Positions 34,717 through 42,832 of a stretch of DNA of 64,000 nt are shown piece after piece (positions within the stretch are counted from its first letter, which is position 1; every line of letters begins with the position of its first letter). The position numbers and the translations under genes were made by a program. The stretch is from Prauserella halophila. GTDB taxonomy: Bacteria > Actinomycetota > Actinomycetes > Mycobacteriales > Pseudonocardiaceae. Location of the stretch: positions 161,318 through 225,317 of the forward strand of contig NZ_JAMTCQ010000009.1 in NCBI RefSeq assembly GCF_024171895.1. Reading direction: 5' to 3'. The notes under the pieces are model-generated. The model made no database searches. It was not told where the DNA came from and saw nothing but the letters and a program-made list of their open reading frames with translations.

Positions 34717-35166
34717 TCAGCGTCTTCGGTGTTCTCGGTGTTCTTGGTGGCAGCGTCGACCGACGGAACTGTGCTCGCCCGATGCCTCCGAGGCGGTAGT
34801 GGTGGACGCCGCGGTGCGGAATCGTGCGCAGTGGGCGGGAGTGCGTGCTCCGAGGCGGAGCGGCGGAAGTCCGGTGCGGCCCCGGCCGGAGGGTCCTGAA
34901 TGGGCGACAGTCACCACAAGACCGAACCGGCAGCGTGTCGGCGCAGGCCGTGACACAACTGCCGACCAGGCCGTCGCGTCGTCGCCGGACCTCGCAACGC
35001 GCCGTGCAGCACCAACGACCCGCGCAAGTTCACCGGACTGGTTCGTGCTGCCGAGGGGGTCTCCCGTGAACGGTTCGTAGTACTCGCCGAACGAATCGTC
35101 GGAGGTGCGGCGCACACCTGGGACAGGGGACGCAGTGAGCAGGCCGTGGTCGACGACGTGTTCCAC
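34717..35166 (-). CDS. Possible hypothetical or decayed gene
   Basis: Low-confidence open frame of ~149 aa starting at a GTG 22 bp after the stop of the gene at 35189. The first ~75 residues (VEHVVDHGLLTASPVPGV..., SFGEYYEPFTGDPLGSTNQSG) have a coding look, after which codon use deteriorates. Its 3' end runs into a minus-strand region where a different frame encodes an acidic tail (NTENTEDAETTETTEEAENG, stop at 34659) based on 6-12-bp DNA repeats. A frameshift joining the two would give a protein with an acidic C terminus. It may be a decaying gene. No family recognised. Confidence 0.25.
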   Translation of the reverse strand: MEHVVDHGLLTASPVPGVRRTSDDSFGEYYEPFTGDPLGSTNQSGELARVVGAARRVARSGDDATAWSAVVSRPAPTRCRFGLVVTVAHSGPSGRGRTGLPPLRLGARTPAHCARFRTAASTTTASEASGEHSSVGRRCHQEHREHRRR

Positions 35167-35188
35167 GTCGGTCCGATGTGGACGAGGT

Positions 35189-36034
35189 TTATTCGTCCGG
35201 GCCGGCAATGAACCGGCCTGGCGTGGCATCGTCGCGATACGCCGCCGACATACCGGGCTCGTCGGCCGTGCGGTACATCTGGAACCGGTGTCGGTGCGAC
35301 CGTGGCTTGCCGAACAGTTCGTCGGGCATGTCCTCGTCGGCGCCTTCGATGGCCACGTCGTGCCCCTGGCCGGAGTCGGTTCCGCCGACGTCCTCGGAGT
35401 AGACGCACACGCCGGTGGCCACGTCGAGCCGTATCACGTAGGTGTCGGCGAACACCGTGCCGTGCGGCGGTTCGTGGTTCTCGGCTGCTTCCGACTCCGC
35501 CGAGTACAGCAGCGGGCAGCAGCCGCAGCGAGGGTCGTAGAACCGGGTGGTCCGCAGCCGTGCCTGCCAGGCGGGTCTGCCGTGGTGCTCGACCTCGGTG
35601 AGTTCGAGGATCTCGGTGCTCGTGGCGGGTCCGTCGCGGTCGTCGCCGTCGGTGTTGTCACCGTCGTCGCCGAAGGACCAGCCGTCGGTGAGCTCGTACG
35701 GGTCGAGCATCGCGACCCAGTGGTAGTTCTCGTACATCGGCGGTTCGCAGGAGAAGCGGACCGCCGGTACCTGGTCGGGCCGGTGGGCGAGGAGCCCGTC
35801 GGCGTCGAGGTCGACGACGGGTGGCTCGGTGGTGTCGGGGTCGGTGGAGCGGTCGAGGACGACTCCGTCGAGGGTCTCGACGCGTTGCCGACCCGGCTTG
35901 CGCACGTACGCGCGTACCGTGTGGACCGCCCGGTGCTCGCCCGTACGACGCCTGCCCGTGGTGAACCGCAGCGTGCGCCACCGCCACGGCGCCGAGCGTG
36001 CCAGCGCGCGGAACCGTTCCTCCGTCAGGTCCAT
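35189..36034 (-). CDS. Hypothetical protein
   Basis: A 281-aa protein with no family I recognise. It starts MDLTEERFRALARSAPWRWRTL, continues with a basic N-terminal segment that may form a beta sheet (VHTVRAYVRKPGRQRVETLDG), has a Cys-rich patch FYDPRCGCCPLLYS near residue 190, and a Asp/Gly-rich loop (GDDGDNTDGDDRDG) at ~150. VFADTYVIRLDVATGVCVYSEDVGG near 215-240 looks like two beta strands. The codon usage fits the neighbours. It is divergent from the DinB gene, with 51 bp between starts. A soluble cytoplasmic beta-rich protein is the most that can be said. Confidence 0.7.
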   Translation of the reverse strand: MDLTEERFRALARSAPWRWRTLRFTTGRRRTGEHRAVHTVRAYVRKPGRQRVETLDGVVLDRSTDPDTTEPPVVDLDADGLLAHRPDQVPAVRFSCEPPMYENYHWVAMLDPYELTDGWSFGDDGDNTDGDDRDGPATSTEILELTEVEHHGRPAWQARLRTTRFYDPRCGCCPLLYSAESEAAENHEPPHGTVFADTYVIRLDVATGVCVYSEDVGGTDSGQGHDVAIEGADEDMPDELFGKPRSHRHRFQMYRTADEPGMSAAYRDDATPGRFIAGPDE

Positions 36035-36085
36035 AACCCCGTTGGTATCAGGCGAGCGCACCGCACGGCGAACACAATTGCGGAC

Positions 36086-36595
36086 ATGAGAAGTGTCGAG
36101 CTGCTGACCGATGCCTTCGGGCGGGTCCGGGAAATCATCCGCGACGTCGTCGAGGGGCTGGACGCCGACGCGCTCGCCGCACGCCTCGACGCCGATGCCA
36201 ACTCGATCGGGTGGCTCGTGTGGCATCTGACGCGCGTGCAGGACGACCACATCGCCGACGTCGCGGGCCGCGAGCAGCGCTGGACCGCCGACGGCTGGTT
36301 CGAGCGGTTCGGACTGCCGTTTCCGCCCGGCGACATCGGGTACGGCCATTCCAGCGCCGACGTCGCCGCGGTCCGGGTGACAGACCCCGGACTGCTCGTC
36401 GGGTACCACGAGGCGGTGCATGCGCAGACCGTCGATTACCTCGCCGGGATCACCGACCCCGACCTCGACCTGGTCGTCGACGAGTCGTGGGACCCGCCCA
36501 CGACCCTCGGAGTACGGCTGATCAGCGTCGTCGGCGACACGATGCAGCACGTGGGCCAGGCGGAGTTCGTCAAGGGCATCCTCCGCCGTCGGTGA
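36086..36595 (+). CDS. DinB / DUF664-like four-helix protein
   Basis: A 169-aa DinB-superfamily protein. The helical bundle carries the metal His triad: GWLVWHLTRVQDDHIADVAG (His near 46 and 53) and MQHVGQAEF near the C terminus. The family includes mycothiol-, bacillithiol- and glutathione-dependent enzymes; actinobacterial members are often mycothiol-dependent transferases or isomerases. The ATG at 36086 is divergent from the hypothetical gene at 36034. Substrate unknown. Confidence 0.85.
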   Translation: MRSVELLTDAFGRVREIIRDVVEGLDADALAARLDADANSIGWLVWHLTRVQDDHIADVAGREQRWTADGWFERFGLPFPPGDIGYGHSSADVAAVRVTDPGLLVGYHEAVHAQTVDYLAGITDPDLDLVVDESWDPPTTLGVRLISVVGDTMQHVGQAEFVKGILRRR

Positions 36596-36745
36596 CGTGC
36601 CCGGGGAGCTGTGGATTCCTCGGCGGCAGCGCCGGAGACCCGAGTGACAGTGCCGGGGACCGGAGCCCGCGAGGGCGGCGAGGGCGGCGAGGGCGGTGTC
36701 GGCGCCCGGTCGGCTGATCGGGGCCGGCGCGTTCGCTGCGAGCGG
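36596..36745. repeat. Convergent intergenic with 9-bp GGCGGCGAG repeat
   Basis: Between the DinB and HhH-GPD genes there are about three tandem GGCGAGGGC units at ~36671-36697. No gene. Confidence 0.4.
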
Positions 36746-37315
36746 CTACTTCTTCGCGGCGGCCTTCTGGGCCTTCTTGAAGTCGCGCACCTCGGCCAGG
36801 GTCTCCGGGTCGACGACGTCGGCGATGGAGCGGCGCGCCCCCTCCTCGCCGTAGGCGCCTGCGGCCTCGCGCCAGCCGTCGGGCTGCACGCCGCGCTGTT
36901 TGCCCAGCAGCGCCAGGAAAATGCGTGCCTTCTGGTCGCCGAACCCGGGCAGGGCCTTCAGCCGCTTGAGAACCTCCTTGCCGTTCGGGTCGCCGTACGT
37001 CCACAGCTCGGCGGTGTCGCCGTCGTAGTGGTCCACGATGTAGCGGGCGAGCGCGTGGAGCCGCTTACCCATCGACGCGCCGTACCGGTGGATCGCCGGT
37101 TTGGTCACGCACAGCTCGACGAAGGAGTCGACGTCCGTCTCGGCGATCGTGTGGACGTCGAACCCGTCCATCCGTTCCTGCAGCTTCCGCGGACCCGCGA
37201 AGGCCACTTCCATGGCCACCTGCTGATCCAAGAGCATGCCGCTGAGCAGGGCGAACGGGTCTTCGGAGAGCAGCTTGTCGGCATCGGCGTCGCCGGTGAG
37301 GTGCAACGTGGACAT
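36746..37315 (-). CDS. HhH-GPD base-excision repair protein
   Basis: A 189-aa protein of the HhH-GPD glycosylase superfamily. It starts MSTLHLTGDADADKLLSEDPFALL; the helix-hairpin-helix is LKALPGFGDQKARIFLALLG (near residue 120), and the Lys in place of the DNA glycosylase catalytic Asp region is followed by a Lys-rich tail (FKKAQKAAAKK). The short version without FeS cysteines is common in actinobacteria. A role in repairing damaged or mispaired bases is inferred from the fold; the substrate is unknown. Confidence 0.85.
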   Translation of the reverse strand: MSTLHLTGDADADKLLSEDPFALLSGMLLDQQVAMEVAFAGPRKLQERMDGFDVHTIAETDVDSFVELCVTKPAIHRYGASMGKRLHALARYIVDHYDGDTAELWTYGDPNGKEVLKRLKALPGFGDQKARIFLALLGKQRGVQPDGWREAAGAYGEEGARRSIADVVDPETLAEVRDFKKAQKAAAKK

Positions 37316-37556
37316 GTCGCCATTTTCGCACGCAACACCAGCGATGACGGCACACGATCCGGCGGTGGTCGGGTCGAGTTCGCCGGGTTCAACGCCGGGT
37401 CTGTCACGTCCGGTCGTTGCGGCTCGCCCGTTCCGGCACCGTCAATCGGCCCTGAGATGCCCCGGGGCGCCGCCGACGGTGTGTCGTCCATCGATGCGAT
37501 TCGAGCGTTGGACGGCACGGTTTCGCGACTGGAGTCGCCGTGCCACAAGGTGCTAC

Positions 37557-37857
37557 ATGCTCGATGAGCTGTGGTGGGATGGCGAAGACGTTGCCCACAC
37601 ACGCACGCGTTCCGTCCGATACCCGGGTGCGACCGATATCGAGCCGGCACGGACGTTGGAGGCTGCTGCCGACTCGCACTGCATCGTGCGCAACTCCGCC
37701 CCCAAGAGTCGTGTCGGCTACGTCCGAATCATCGGGTACTCCGCAGAGGGCGGATGCATGCTGACCGGGATCGTCGATCCCGAGGGAAACTCCGGTGACT
37801 GCGTGGAAAACCCGCGGAGCCGATCTTCGCGCGTACATCGAGGGCAAGAAGGCATGA
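37557..37857 (+). pseudogene. Frameshifted toxin gene of a toxin-antitoxin pair
   Basis: The frame starting at 37557 reads MLDELWWDGEDV..., then RTLEAAADSHCIVRN, KSRVGYVRIIGYSAEGGC and TGIVDPEGNSG. After that the sensible continuation VTAWKTRGADLRAYIEGKKA is in the +1 frame, ending with a TGA at 37855-37857 that overlaps the antitoxin ATG by 4 bp. This arrangement fits a small toxin ahead of a ribbon-helix-helix antitoxin, broken by an indel near 37793 (for example GGTGTGACT reduced to GGTGACT). As it stands, the N-terminal part reads on in frame into the antitoxin. The family name cannot be given with certainty. Confidence 0.55.
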
Positions 37858-38129
37858 GCATGACCGACCCCGAGGCAGCCCGCCGCGCACGACACGACGC
37901 CGTTCGTGCTCAGGTCGCCGATGAGGAGAACGTCGCCGATGAGGAGAACAAGGCGACCGAAGCCGAGGTCGCCGAGAACGCCGCAGCCCTCGGCGTCTCG
38001 CTCCACCTGCGTATCAGCCGGTCTCTCGACCTTGAGTTGCGTCGACAGGCCGCCGCCGAGCACATCCCAACCCCTGCGCTCGCTCGACCGTGGCTGCGCA
38101 CCCCCGATGTGTCACGGCAGGGCCGTTGA
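37854..38129 (+). CDS. Probable antitoxin (ribbon-helix-helix type)
   Basis: A 91-aa charged protein. The N-terminal half is an acidic helix (ARRARHDAVRAQVADEEN, a duplicated VADEEN unit, KATEAEVAENAAALGV) and the second half LHLRISRSLDLELRRQAAAE resembles a strand-helix-helix DNA-binding fold. It begins within the stop codon of the frameshifted toxin (ATGA), the classical coupling of TA pairs. The last residues (PWLRTPDVSRQGR) look atypical, so the 3' end may also be altered. Because of the frameshift upstream, a longer product beginning at 37557 is also possible. Confidence 0.55.
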   Translation: MSMTDPEAARRARHDAVRAQVADEENVADEENKATEAEVAENAAALGVSLHLRISRSLDLELRRQAAAEHIPTPALARPWLRTPDVSRQGR

Positions 38130-38423
38130 TCCGGCACCAACGGTGACGGCGGATGCACACAAAGTTGTCACCGTTCTGCCTCTCGCGTCGGGGCGGCGGA
38201 TGCCACTACCGTGCAGTGCGGTGGCTGTCCGGCGACGCCGCAACCCCGGCGGTCGTCACCGGAGTAGTCGTGAGTACGGCCGTGTCTTTAGCACAGCGGG
38301 TGTCTTGATCGGTAGCTCGCTGTCGTCATCATCACGCAGGTTTCTGCGTTGCTGCAGGTTAATCGGGTGATCGAGCGCGTTGCATGCTGAGACAGGAACG
38401 CGGACCTGTTAGATTGCTTCAAT
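38130..38423. promoter_or_regulatory. ectA upstream region, probable leaderless start
   Basis: This 294-bp region separates the antitoxin from ectA. A TTAGAT (38409-38414) lies 10 bp before the ectA ATG, and there is no Shine-Dalgarno sequence. If TTAGAT is the -10, transcription would begin at or within three bases of the ATG, giving a leaderless mRNA. A -35 is not clear (TTGCAT at 38380-38385 is too far). No other gene is visible. Confidence 0.4.
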
Positions 38424-38963
38424 ATGTCCGGAAAGCACACAAAGCGTGCCAACGGCGATAATGATTCGGCGGGCCACGTGGTGATCGAACCACCAGCGGC
38501 GGGTGACGGCGCGGCCCTCTGGCGAATAGCGCGTGATTCACAAAAGCTGGACTTGAACTCGTCCTACGCCTACTTGCTGTGGTGCCGTGATTTCGCCGAC
38601 ACATCCGTCGTCGCCCGCGCCGACGGGGAACCCGTAGGATTCGTGATGGGCTATCGCAGGCCTGCGAAGCCCGATTCGTTACTGGTCTGGCAGGTCGCCG
38701 TCGACGATTCCCAACGAGGTCGCGGCCTTGCCGGAAAGATGCTGGACGCGCTCCTCGAGCGCGCCGTTGCCGACGGTGTCCGTTACCTCGACACCACCAT
38801 CACGCCGGACAACGACGCGTCCATCCGGCTGTTCACGTCGTTCGCGAAGCGCTGGGACGCGACGCTGGAACGGTCCGAGTTCCTTGCGGCGGCCGAATTT
38901 CCGGAGCCGCACGAACCGGAGGACCTGTTCCGCATCGGCCCGTTGAACGCGCCAGCCGACTGA
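38424..38963 (+). CDS. ectA: L-2,4-diaminobutyrate acetyltransferase
   Basis: Acetylates L-2,4-diaminobutyrate, the second step of ectoine synthesis. The 179-aa GNAT protein shows NSSYAYLLWCRDFADTSVVA, VGFVMGYRRPAKPDSLLVWQVAV and the acetyl-CoA loop QRGRGLAGKMLDALL (Q/RxxGxG/A), followed by DTTITPDNDASIRLFTSFA (split). It is first in a complete ectABCD operon. The start is an ATG without an upstream ribosome-binding site (see the upstream region). Confidence 0.96.
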   Translation: MSGKHTKRANGDNDSAGHVVIEPPAAGDGAALWRIARDSQKLDLNSSYAYLLWCRDFADTSVVARADGEPVGFVMGYRRPAKPDSLLVWQVAVDDSQRGRGLAGKMLDALLERAVADGVRYLDTTITPDNDASIRLFTSFAKRWDATLERSEFLAAAEFPEPHEPEDLFRIGPLNAPAD

Positions 38964-39021
38964 ATCGCCCGGCGCGAGCCGGCACAACCCGAGATTTGCC
39001 TGAAAAGCAGGAGCTGAGAAC

Positions 39022-40275
39022 GTGAGCATCTTCGAAAAGCTCGAGTCCCAGGTGCGGAGCTACAGCCGCGGCTGGCCCGTGGTCTTCGACAAGGCCCAGG
39101 GCAGCTGGATCTACACCGAGGACGGCAAGCCGTACCTGGACTTCTTCGCCGGTGCCGGTGCCCTCAACTACGGGCACAACAACCCGGCGCTCAAGCAGGC
39201 GCTGATCGACTACATCTCCCGCGACGGCGTCACGCACTCGCTGGACATGTTCACCTCGGCGAAGCGGGACTTCCTCGAGTCGCTGGACGAGCAGATCCTG
39301 CAGCCGAGGAACATGGAGTACAAGGTCATCTTCCCCGGCCCCGGCGGCGCCAACGCCGTCGAGGGCGCACTGAAGCTGGCGCGCAAGGTGACCGGTCGCG
39401 AGTCGGTCATCAACTTCACCAACGCGTTCCACGGCATGACCCTCGGCGCGCTGTCGGTGACCGGTAACTCGATGAAGCGCGGCGCCGCGGGCATCCCGCT
39501 CGTGCACGCCACGCCGATGCCGTTCGACAAGTACTTCGACGGCGAGTTCCCCGACTTCTTCTACTTCGAGCGCCTGCTCGAGGACTCCGGCTCGGGCCTC
39601 AACGAGCCCGCGGCCGTGATCGTCGAGAGCGTGCAGGGGGAGGGCGGCATCAACGCCGCGCGCCTCGAATGGCTCAAGGGCCTTTCCGACCTGTGCAAGA
39701 AGCACGGCATCCTGCTGATCCTCGACGATGTGCAGATGGGCTGCGGCCGCACCGGCCCGTTCTTCAGCTTCGAAGAGGCAGGCATCGAGCCGGACATGAT
39801 CTGCCTGTCCAAGTCGATCGGCGGTTACGGCCTGCCGATGGCGATCACGCTCGTGCGCCCGGACCTCGACGTCTGGTCGCCCGGCGAGCACAACGGCACC
39901 TTCCGCGGGATCAGCCCGGCATTCGTCACTGCCGCGGCCGCGTTGCGCACCTACTGGTCCGACGACGAGCTCGAGAAGTCGACCAAGGAGAAGGGCGAGC
40001 GCATCGGCGCCAGGTTCCGCAAGTTCGCCGAGGACTACCCGGACGCCGAGCTCATGGCCAAGGGCCGTGGCCTCGCGCGCGGCCTCGAGTTCGGAAGCGG
40101 GGAGACGGCAGGCAAGGTCGCTGCCGCCGCGTTCGACCGCGGCATGCTGCTGGAGACCTCCGGTCCGAGTGACGAGGTCGTCAAGCTGCTGCCGCCGCTG
40201 ACACTCACCGACGAGGAGCTCGACAAGGGCCTGGAGATCATCTCCGAATCCGTCGAATCGGTACTGTCCCGCTGA
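39022..40275 (+). CDS. ectB: Diaminobutyrate-2-oxoglutarate aminotransferase
   Basis: Makes L-2,4-diaminobutyrate from aspartate semialdehyde and glutamate, the first committed step of ectoine synthesis. The 417-aa class III PLP transaminase has [69 protein letters not shown] (PLP-binding Asp) and [15 protein letters not shown] (Schiff-base Lys). GTG start with AGGAG 8 bases upstream. 58 bp after ectA; followed by a strong hairpin before ectC. Confidence 0.97.
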   Translation: MSIFEKLESQVRSYSRGWPVVFDKAQGSWIYTEDGKPYLDFFAGAGALNYGHNNPALKQALIDYISRDGVTHSLDMFTSAKRDFLESLDEQILQPRNMEYKVIFPGPGGANAVEGALKLARKVTGRESVINFTNAFHGMTLGALSVTGNSMKRGAAGIPLVHATPMPFDKYFDGEFPDFFYFERLLEDSGSGLNEPAAVIVESVQGEGGINAARLEWLKGLSDLCKKHGILLILDDVQMGCGRTGPFFSFEEAGIEPDMICLSKSIGGYGLPMAITLVRPDLDVWSPGEHNGTFRGISPAFVTAAAALRTYWSDDELEKSTKEKGERIGARFRKFAEDYPDAELMAKGRGLARGLEFGSGETAGKVAAAAFDRGMLLETSGPSDEVVKLLPPLTLTDEELDKGLEIISESVESVLSR

Positions 40276-40296
40276 CGGTGCCGCCGGAAACGGCGC

Positions 40297-40338
40297 TCAC
40301 CGCCCGGCTGCGTCCTCGGACGTCACGCCGGGCGGTGA
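40297..40338 (+). terminator. 12-bp hairpin between ectB and ectC
   Basis: TCACCGCCCGGC and GCCGGGCGGTGA are perfectly complementary over 12 bp with an 18-nt loop. It sits 21 bp after the ectB stop and could be an attenuating terminator, a processing site or an mRNA stabiliser within the operon. Confidence 0.6.
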
Positions 40339-40424
40339 GACGTCGTCGTGGCGTAGCAGCCGTCACCCCCGTTTTCGAGCACAATGTCGGGTAACACTCG
40401 ATCCACCCGACCGAAGGAGTTGCC

Positions 40425-40817
40425 TTGTTCGTCCGCACCATCGACGACATCACGGACACCGACGCCGATATCAAGACCGACAACTGGCGCAGCAAGCGCA
40501 TCGTCCTCGCCAAGGACAAGCTCGGTTTCTCGGTGCACGAGACCACGCTCTACGCGGGTACCGTGAACGACTTCTGGTACGCCAACCACATCGAAGCGGT
40601 GTTCATCACCCAGGGTGAGGGTGAGGTCGAGGACAAGGCGACCGGCGAGGTCCACCAGCTCAAGCCGGGTTCCATCTACGTCCTCAACAACGCGGACAAG
40701 CACCAGGTGCGCCCGCGGACCGAGATGAAGACCGTGTGCGTGTTCAACCCGCCGGTCACCGGTCGTGAGGTCCACGACGAGAACGGCGTCTACCCGCTGG
40801 TCGTCGAAGAGGACTGA
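40425..40817 (+). CDS. ectC: L-ectoine synthase
   Basis: Cyclises N-gamma-acetyl-diaminobutyrate to ectoine. A 130-aa cupin with the family's typical start (MFVRTIDDITDTDADIKTDNWRSKR, split by variable residues), GFSVHETTLYAGTVNDFWY, HIEAVFITQGEGEVED, and HQLKPGSIYVLNNADKHQVR; the Glu and His residues in the second and last motifs are metal ligands. TTG start, supported by AAGGAG 6 bases upstream. It lies 149 bp after ectB behind a hairpin. Confidence 0.97.
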   Translation: MFVRTIDDITDTDADIKTDNWRSKRIVLAKDKLGFSVHETTLYAGTVNDFWYANHIEAVFITQGEGEVEDKATGEVHQLKPGSIYVLNNADKHQVRPRTEMKTVCVFNPPVTGREVHDENGVYPLVVEED

Positions 40818-40879
40818 CACCCGACCTCCTCCTGCCGGCGATGTAACAGCCCGGTGGCGTAACCGAAGAGCTCCGCGGC

Positions 40880-40931
40880 AACCCGGCCGGCGTGAGGCGT
40901 CGTGACGACACGATGTTCGCGCGGCCGGGTT
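40880..40931 (+). terminator. Hairpin between ectC and ectD
   Basis: AACCCGGCCG (40880) pairs with CGGCCGGGTT (40922), enclosing a second palindrome GTCGTGACGAC. It lies between ectC and ectD, so expression of the hydroxylase could be separately tuned or partially terminated. Confidence 0.55.
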
Positions 40932-40994
40932 CTCGCGTTTCACGAGAGGAATAACCAGGAAGAAGGTAGAAACAGAGATTCGTAGGAGGAGAAC

Positions 40995-41954
40995 GTGACT
41001 CTTGCGGACCGATTTTCCGAAATGTCCGGCAATGCCGATGTGTCCTTCCGTGGGGCTTACCCGAACGGCGGAACGGACGCCTACCCGACACGGTTGAGCG
41101 CCGGGGAACCACAGCTGCTCGATCGGCTCGACCCCGTCGTCCAGGGAAGCGCCGCGGACGGCCCGTTCGATGGCGAGGAGCTCGCGGCCCACGAGGACAA
41201 GGGCTACACGATCCTCGAAGGACTGATCACACCCGCCGAGGTGCAGGGCTATTGGCAGGAACTGGGGCGGCTCTTGTCGGACAGCAGCCTCAAGACCGAC
41301 GAACGCGTCGTCACCGAGAAGTCGTCCGGTGAAGTGCGGTCGATCTTCGACGTGCACCGCGTCAGCGAGCTGGTCGGCCGGCTCGCCCGCGATCCACGGA
41401 TCCTGGATCGCGCGCAGCAGCTCCTCGGCTCCGAGGTCTACCTGCACCAGAGCCGGGTCAACTACATGCCCGGCTTCCGCGGCAACGGCTTCTACTGGCA
41501 CTCGGACTTCGAGACCTGGCACGCCGAAGACGGAATGCCGCGGCCGCGGGCGGTCAGCTGCTCGATCGCGCTGACCGACAACTACCCGTACAACGGCGGC
41601 CTGATGGTGATGCCCGGATCGCACCGGACGTTCGTACAGTGTCTCGGCGAAACCCCCGACGACCACTACAGGGCGTCGCTGAAGGAGCAGGAGATCGGCG
41701 TTCCGCGCGAGGACGACATCACCAAGCTCGCGGCCTCCTGTGGTATCGACCAGTTCACCGGGCCCGCCGGATCGGCGTTGTTCTTCGACTCGAACATCAT
41801 GCACGGGTCGGGCAACAACATCACGCCGTATCCGCGGTCCAACATTTTCCTCGTGTTCAACAGCGTGGAGAACACGCCGGTCGAACCGTTCGCGGCGAGC
41901 AGTCCGCGCCCGGAGTTCATCGGCGCCCGCGACGTCACGCCACTGCGCCGCTGA
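40995..41954 (+). CDS. ectD: Ectoine hydroxylase
   Basis: A 319-aa non-haem Fe(II)/2-oxoglutarate dioxygenase converting ectoine to 5-hydroxyectoine. The EctD signature is intact: GFYWHSDFETWHAEDGMP around residue 165 (iron ligands His and Asp), followed by NYPYNGGLMVMPGSHRTFV and, near residue 270, NIMHGSGNNITPYPRSN (distal His, Arg for 2-oxoglutarate). GTG start with AGGAGGA upstream. The gene ends with CCACTGCGCCGCTGA, which is then repeated several times downstream, each copy keeping an in-frame stop. Confidence 0.97.
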   Translation: MTLADRFSEMSGNADVSFRGAYPNGGTDAYPTRLSAGEPQLLDRLDPVVQGSAADGPFDGEELAAHEDKGYTILEGLITPAEVQGYWQELGRLLSDSSLKTDERVVTEKSSGEVRSIFDVHRVSELVGRLARDPRILDRAQQLLGSEVYLHQSRVNYMPGFRGNGFYWHSDFETWHAEDGMPRPRAVSCSIALTDNYPYNGGLMVMPGSHRTFVQCLGETPDDHYRASLKEQEIGVPREDDITKLAASCGIDQFTGPAGSALFFDSNIMHGSGNNITPYPRSNIFLVFNSVENTPVEPFAASSPRPEFIGARDVTPLRR

Positions 41955-42026
41955 CCACTGCGCCGCTGACCACTGCGCCGCTGACCACTGCGCCGCTGAC
42001 CGCTGCGCCGCTGACCGCTGCGCCGG
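41940..42026 (+). repeat. 15-bp tandem repeat made from the ectD 3' end
   Basis: The last 15 bp of ectD (CCACTGCGCCGCTGA) recur in tandem with minor changes, about six units up to ~42026. Because 15 is a multiple of three, each unit places a TGA in the ectD frame. Confidence 0.8.
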
Positions 42027-42258
42027 CCGGAGCACACGCCGGTGACCGGTTGAACCATTGACAGGACCGAACCAACGCCGGCATCGGCGTCGGTGACAGG
42101 CTGTGTGAGGGGGCGGGTGTATTCGACCTTGCGCAGCCTGTTACCGTGTCGCCACCTCATCGCGCAGCGTTGAGCAGTCGTCCCCCAGCGGCTTGGTGAC
42201 TCCTTTTGCTCGGGGTGGGCGCCGCGTGTCCGCGGTGGAGGCGGCGGAGAACGAGGAG
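42027..42258. other. Gene-free stretch after ectD
   Basis: No gene was seen between the ectD 3' repeat and the terminator at 42259. Confidence 0.4.
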
Positions 42259-42303
42259 TACGGCCCCGCGCCATCAGATCGGGACTGATGGCACGGGGCC
42301 GTA
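42259..42303. terminator. Strong rho-independent-type terminator
   Basis: A 19-bp stem with a single mismatch (TACGGCCCCG... / ...CGGGGCCGTA) and a 7-nt loop, followed by TTCTGT. It lies between ectD and the convergent AhpD-like gene and can serve both. Confidence 0.8.
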
Positions 42304-42400
42304 TTCTGTGTCGGGCCCGAATGCGGCTCACCAGGGTGGCCACGTCGGCCGCGGGTTCTTACGCGGGTTCAGGAATGTGCAGGGTCACGAATGCGCGGGT

Positions 42401-42742
42401 TCAGGAATGCTCGTGCCATTCGACTTTCTCGGACGGCGGGTCGAGAGGCGCTTCGGTCATCCGGTTGGCCGTGGTCGACAGGGTGTAGGTGCTCAGGCCG
42501 AGGACGACGTCCAGGGCTGCGCGCCTGGTGAAGCCCGCGTCGAGGAACCGGGGCATACCCTCGCCGGACACGTTGCCGTTCTTCGTCAGCATGGCGGAGT
42601 GCATCGCGACGCAGTAGCGGCACCGGACGCGCGTCGTCACGGCCGTGATGACGACCTCGCGATCGACGGGCTCGAGTGAGCACTTGTCGAAGATGCCGTC
42701 GAGCGTGAGGAGCCCTTCGAGAAGCTCGGGCGACTCCGCCAT
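42401..42742 (-). CDS. AhpD/carboxymuconolactone decarboxylase-like protein
   Basis: A 113-aa protein of the AhpD-like (CMD) fold. The redox motif is RCRYCVAMHSAML (Cys-x2-Cys-x3-His), preceded by LEPVDREVVITAVTTRV and followed by LDAGFTRRAALDVVLGLSTYTLST. Such proteins reduce peroxides or act as decarboxylases. The only ATG in the frame is at 42742, but the in-frame codons just upstream give EEGFGFLPAPVRL, which looks like the usual N-terminal segment of this family; no standard start exists there before the stop of the upstream gene. The N terminus may thus be truncated or the start non-canonical. Confidence 0.75.
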   Translation of the reverse strand: MAESPELLEGLLTLDGIFDKCSLEPVDREVVITAVTTRVRCRYCVAMHSAMLTKNGNVSGEGMPRFLDAGFTRRAALDVVLGLSTYTLSTTANRMTEAPLDPPSEKVEWHEHS

Positions 42743-42832
42743 CAGGCGGACGGGTGCCGGCAGGAACCCGAAGCCTTCCTCCGCGGACGTGACGCGAGCG
42801 TGAGCGGACGCGGGGGATCGTGTCCGGCGTGG

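Noticed and set aside
34643-35080. Plus-strand ATG with a GAGGA ribosome-binding site opening a ~145-aa frame (MKTIRFRWVRPRW...)
   Set aside because: The product is Arg/Trp/Ser-rich as expected for a shadow frame over repeats, and no family pattern is visible.
42206-42679. Plus-strand frame across the terminator and AhpD-like gene
   Set aside because: It crosses the strong hairpin at 42259-42303 and is antisense to a better-supported gene.
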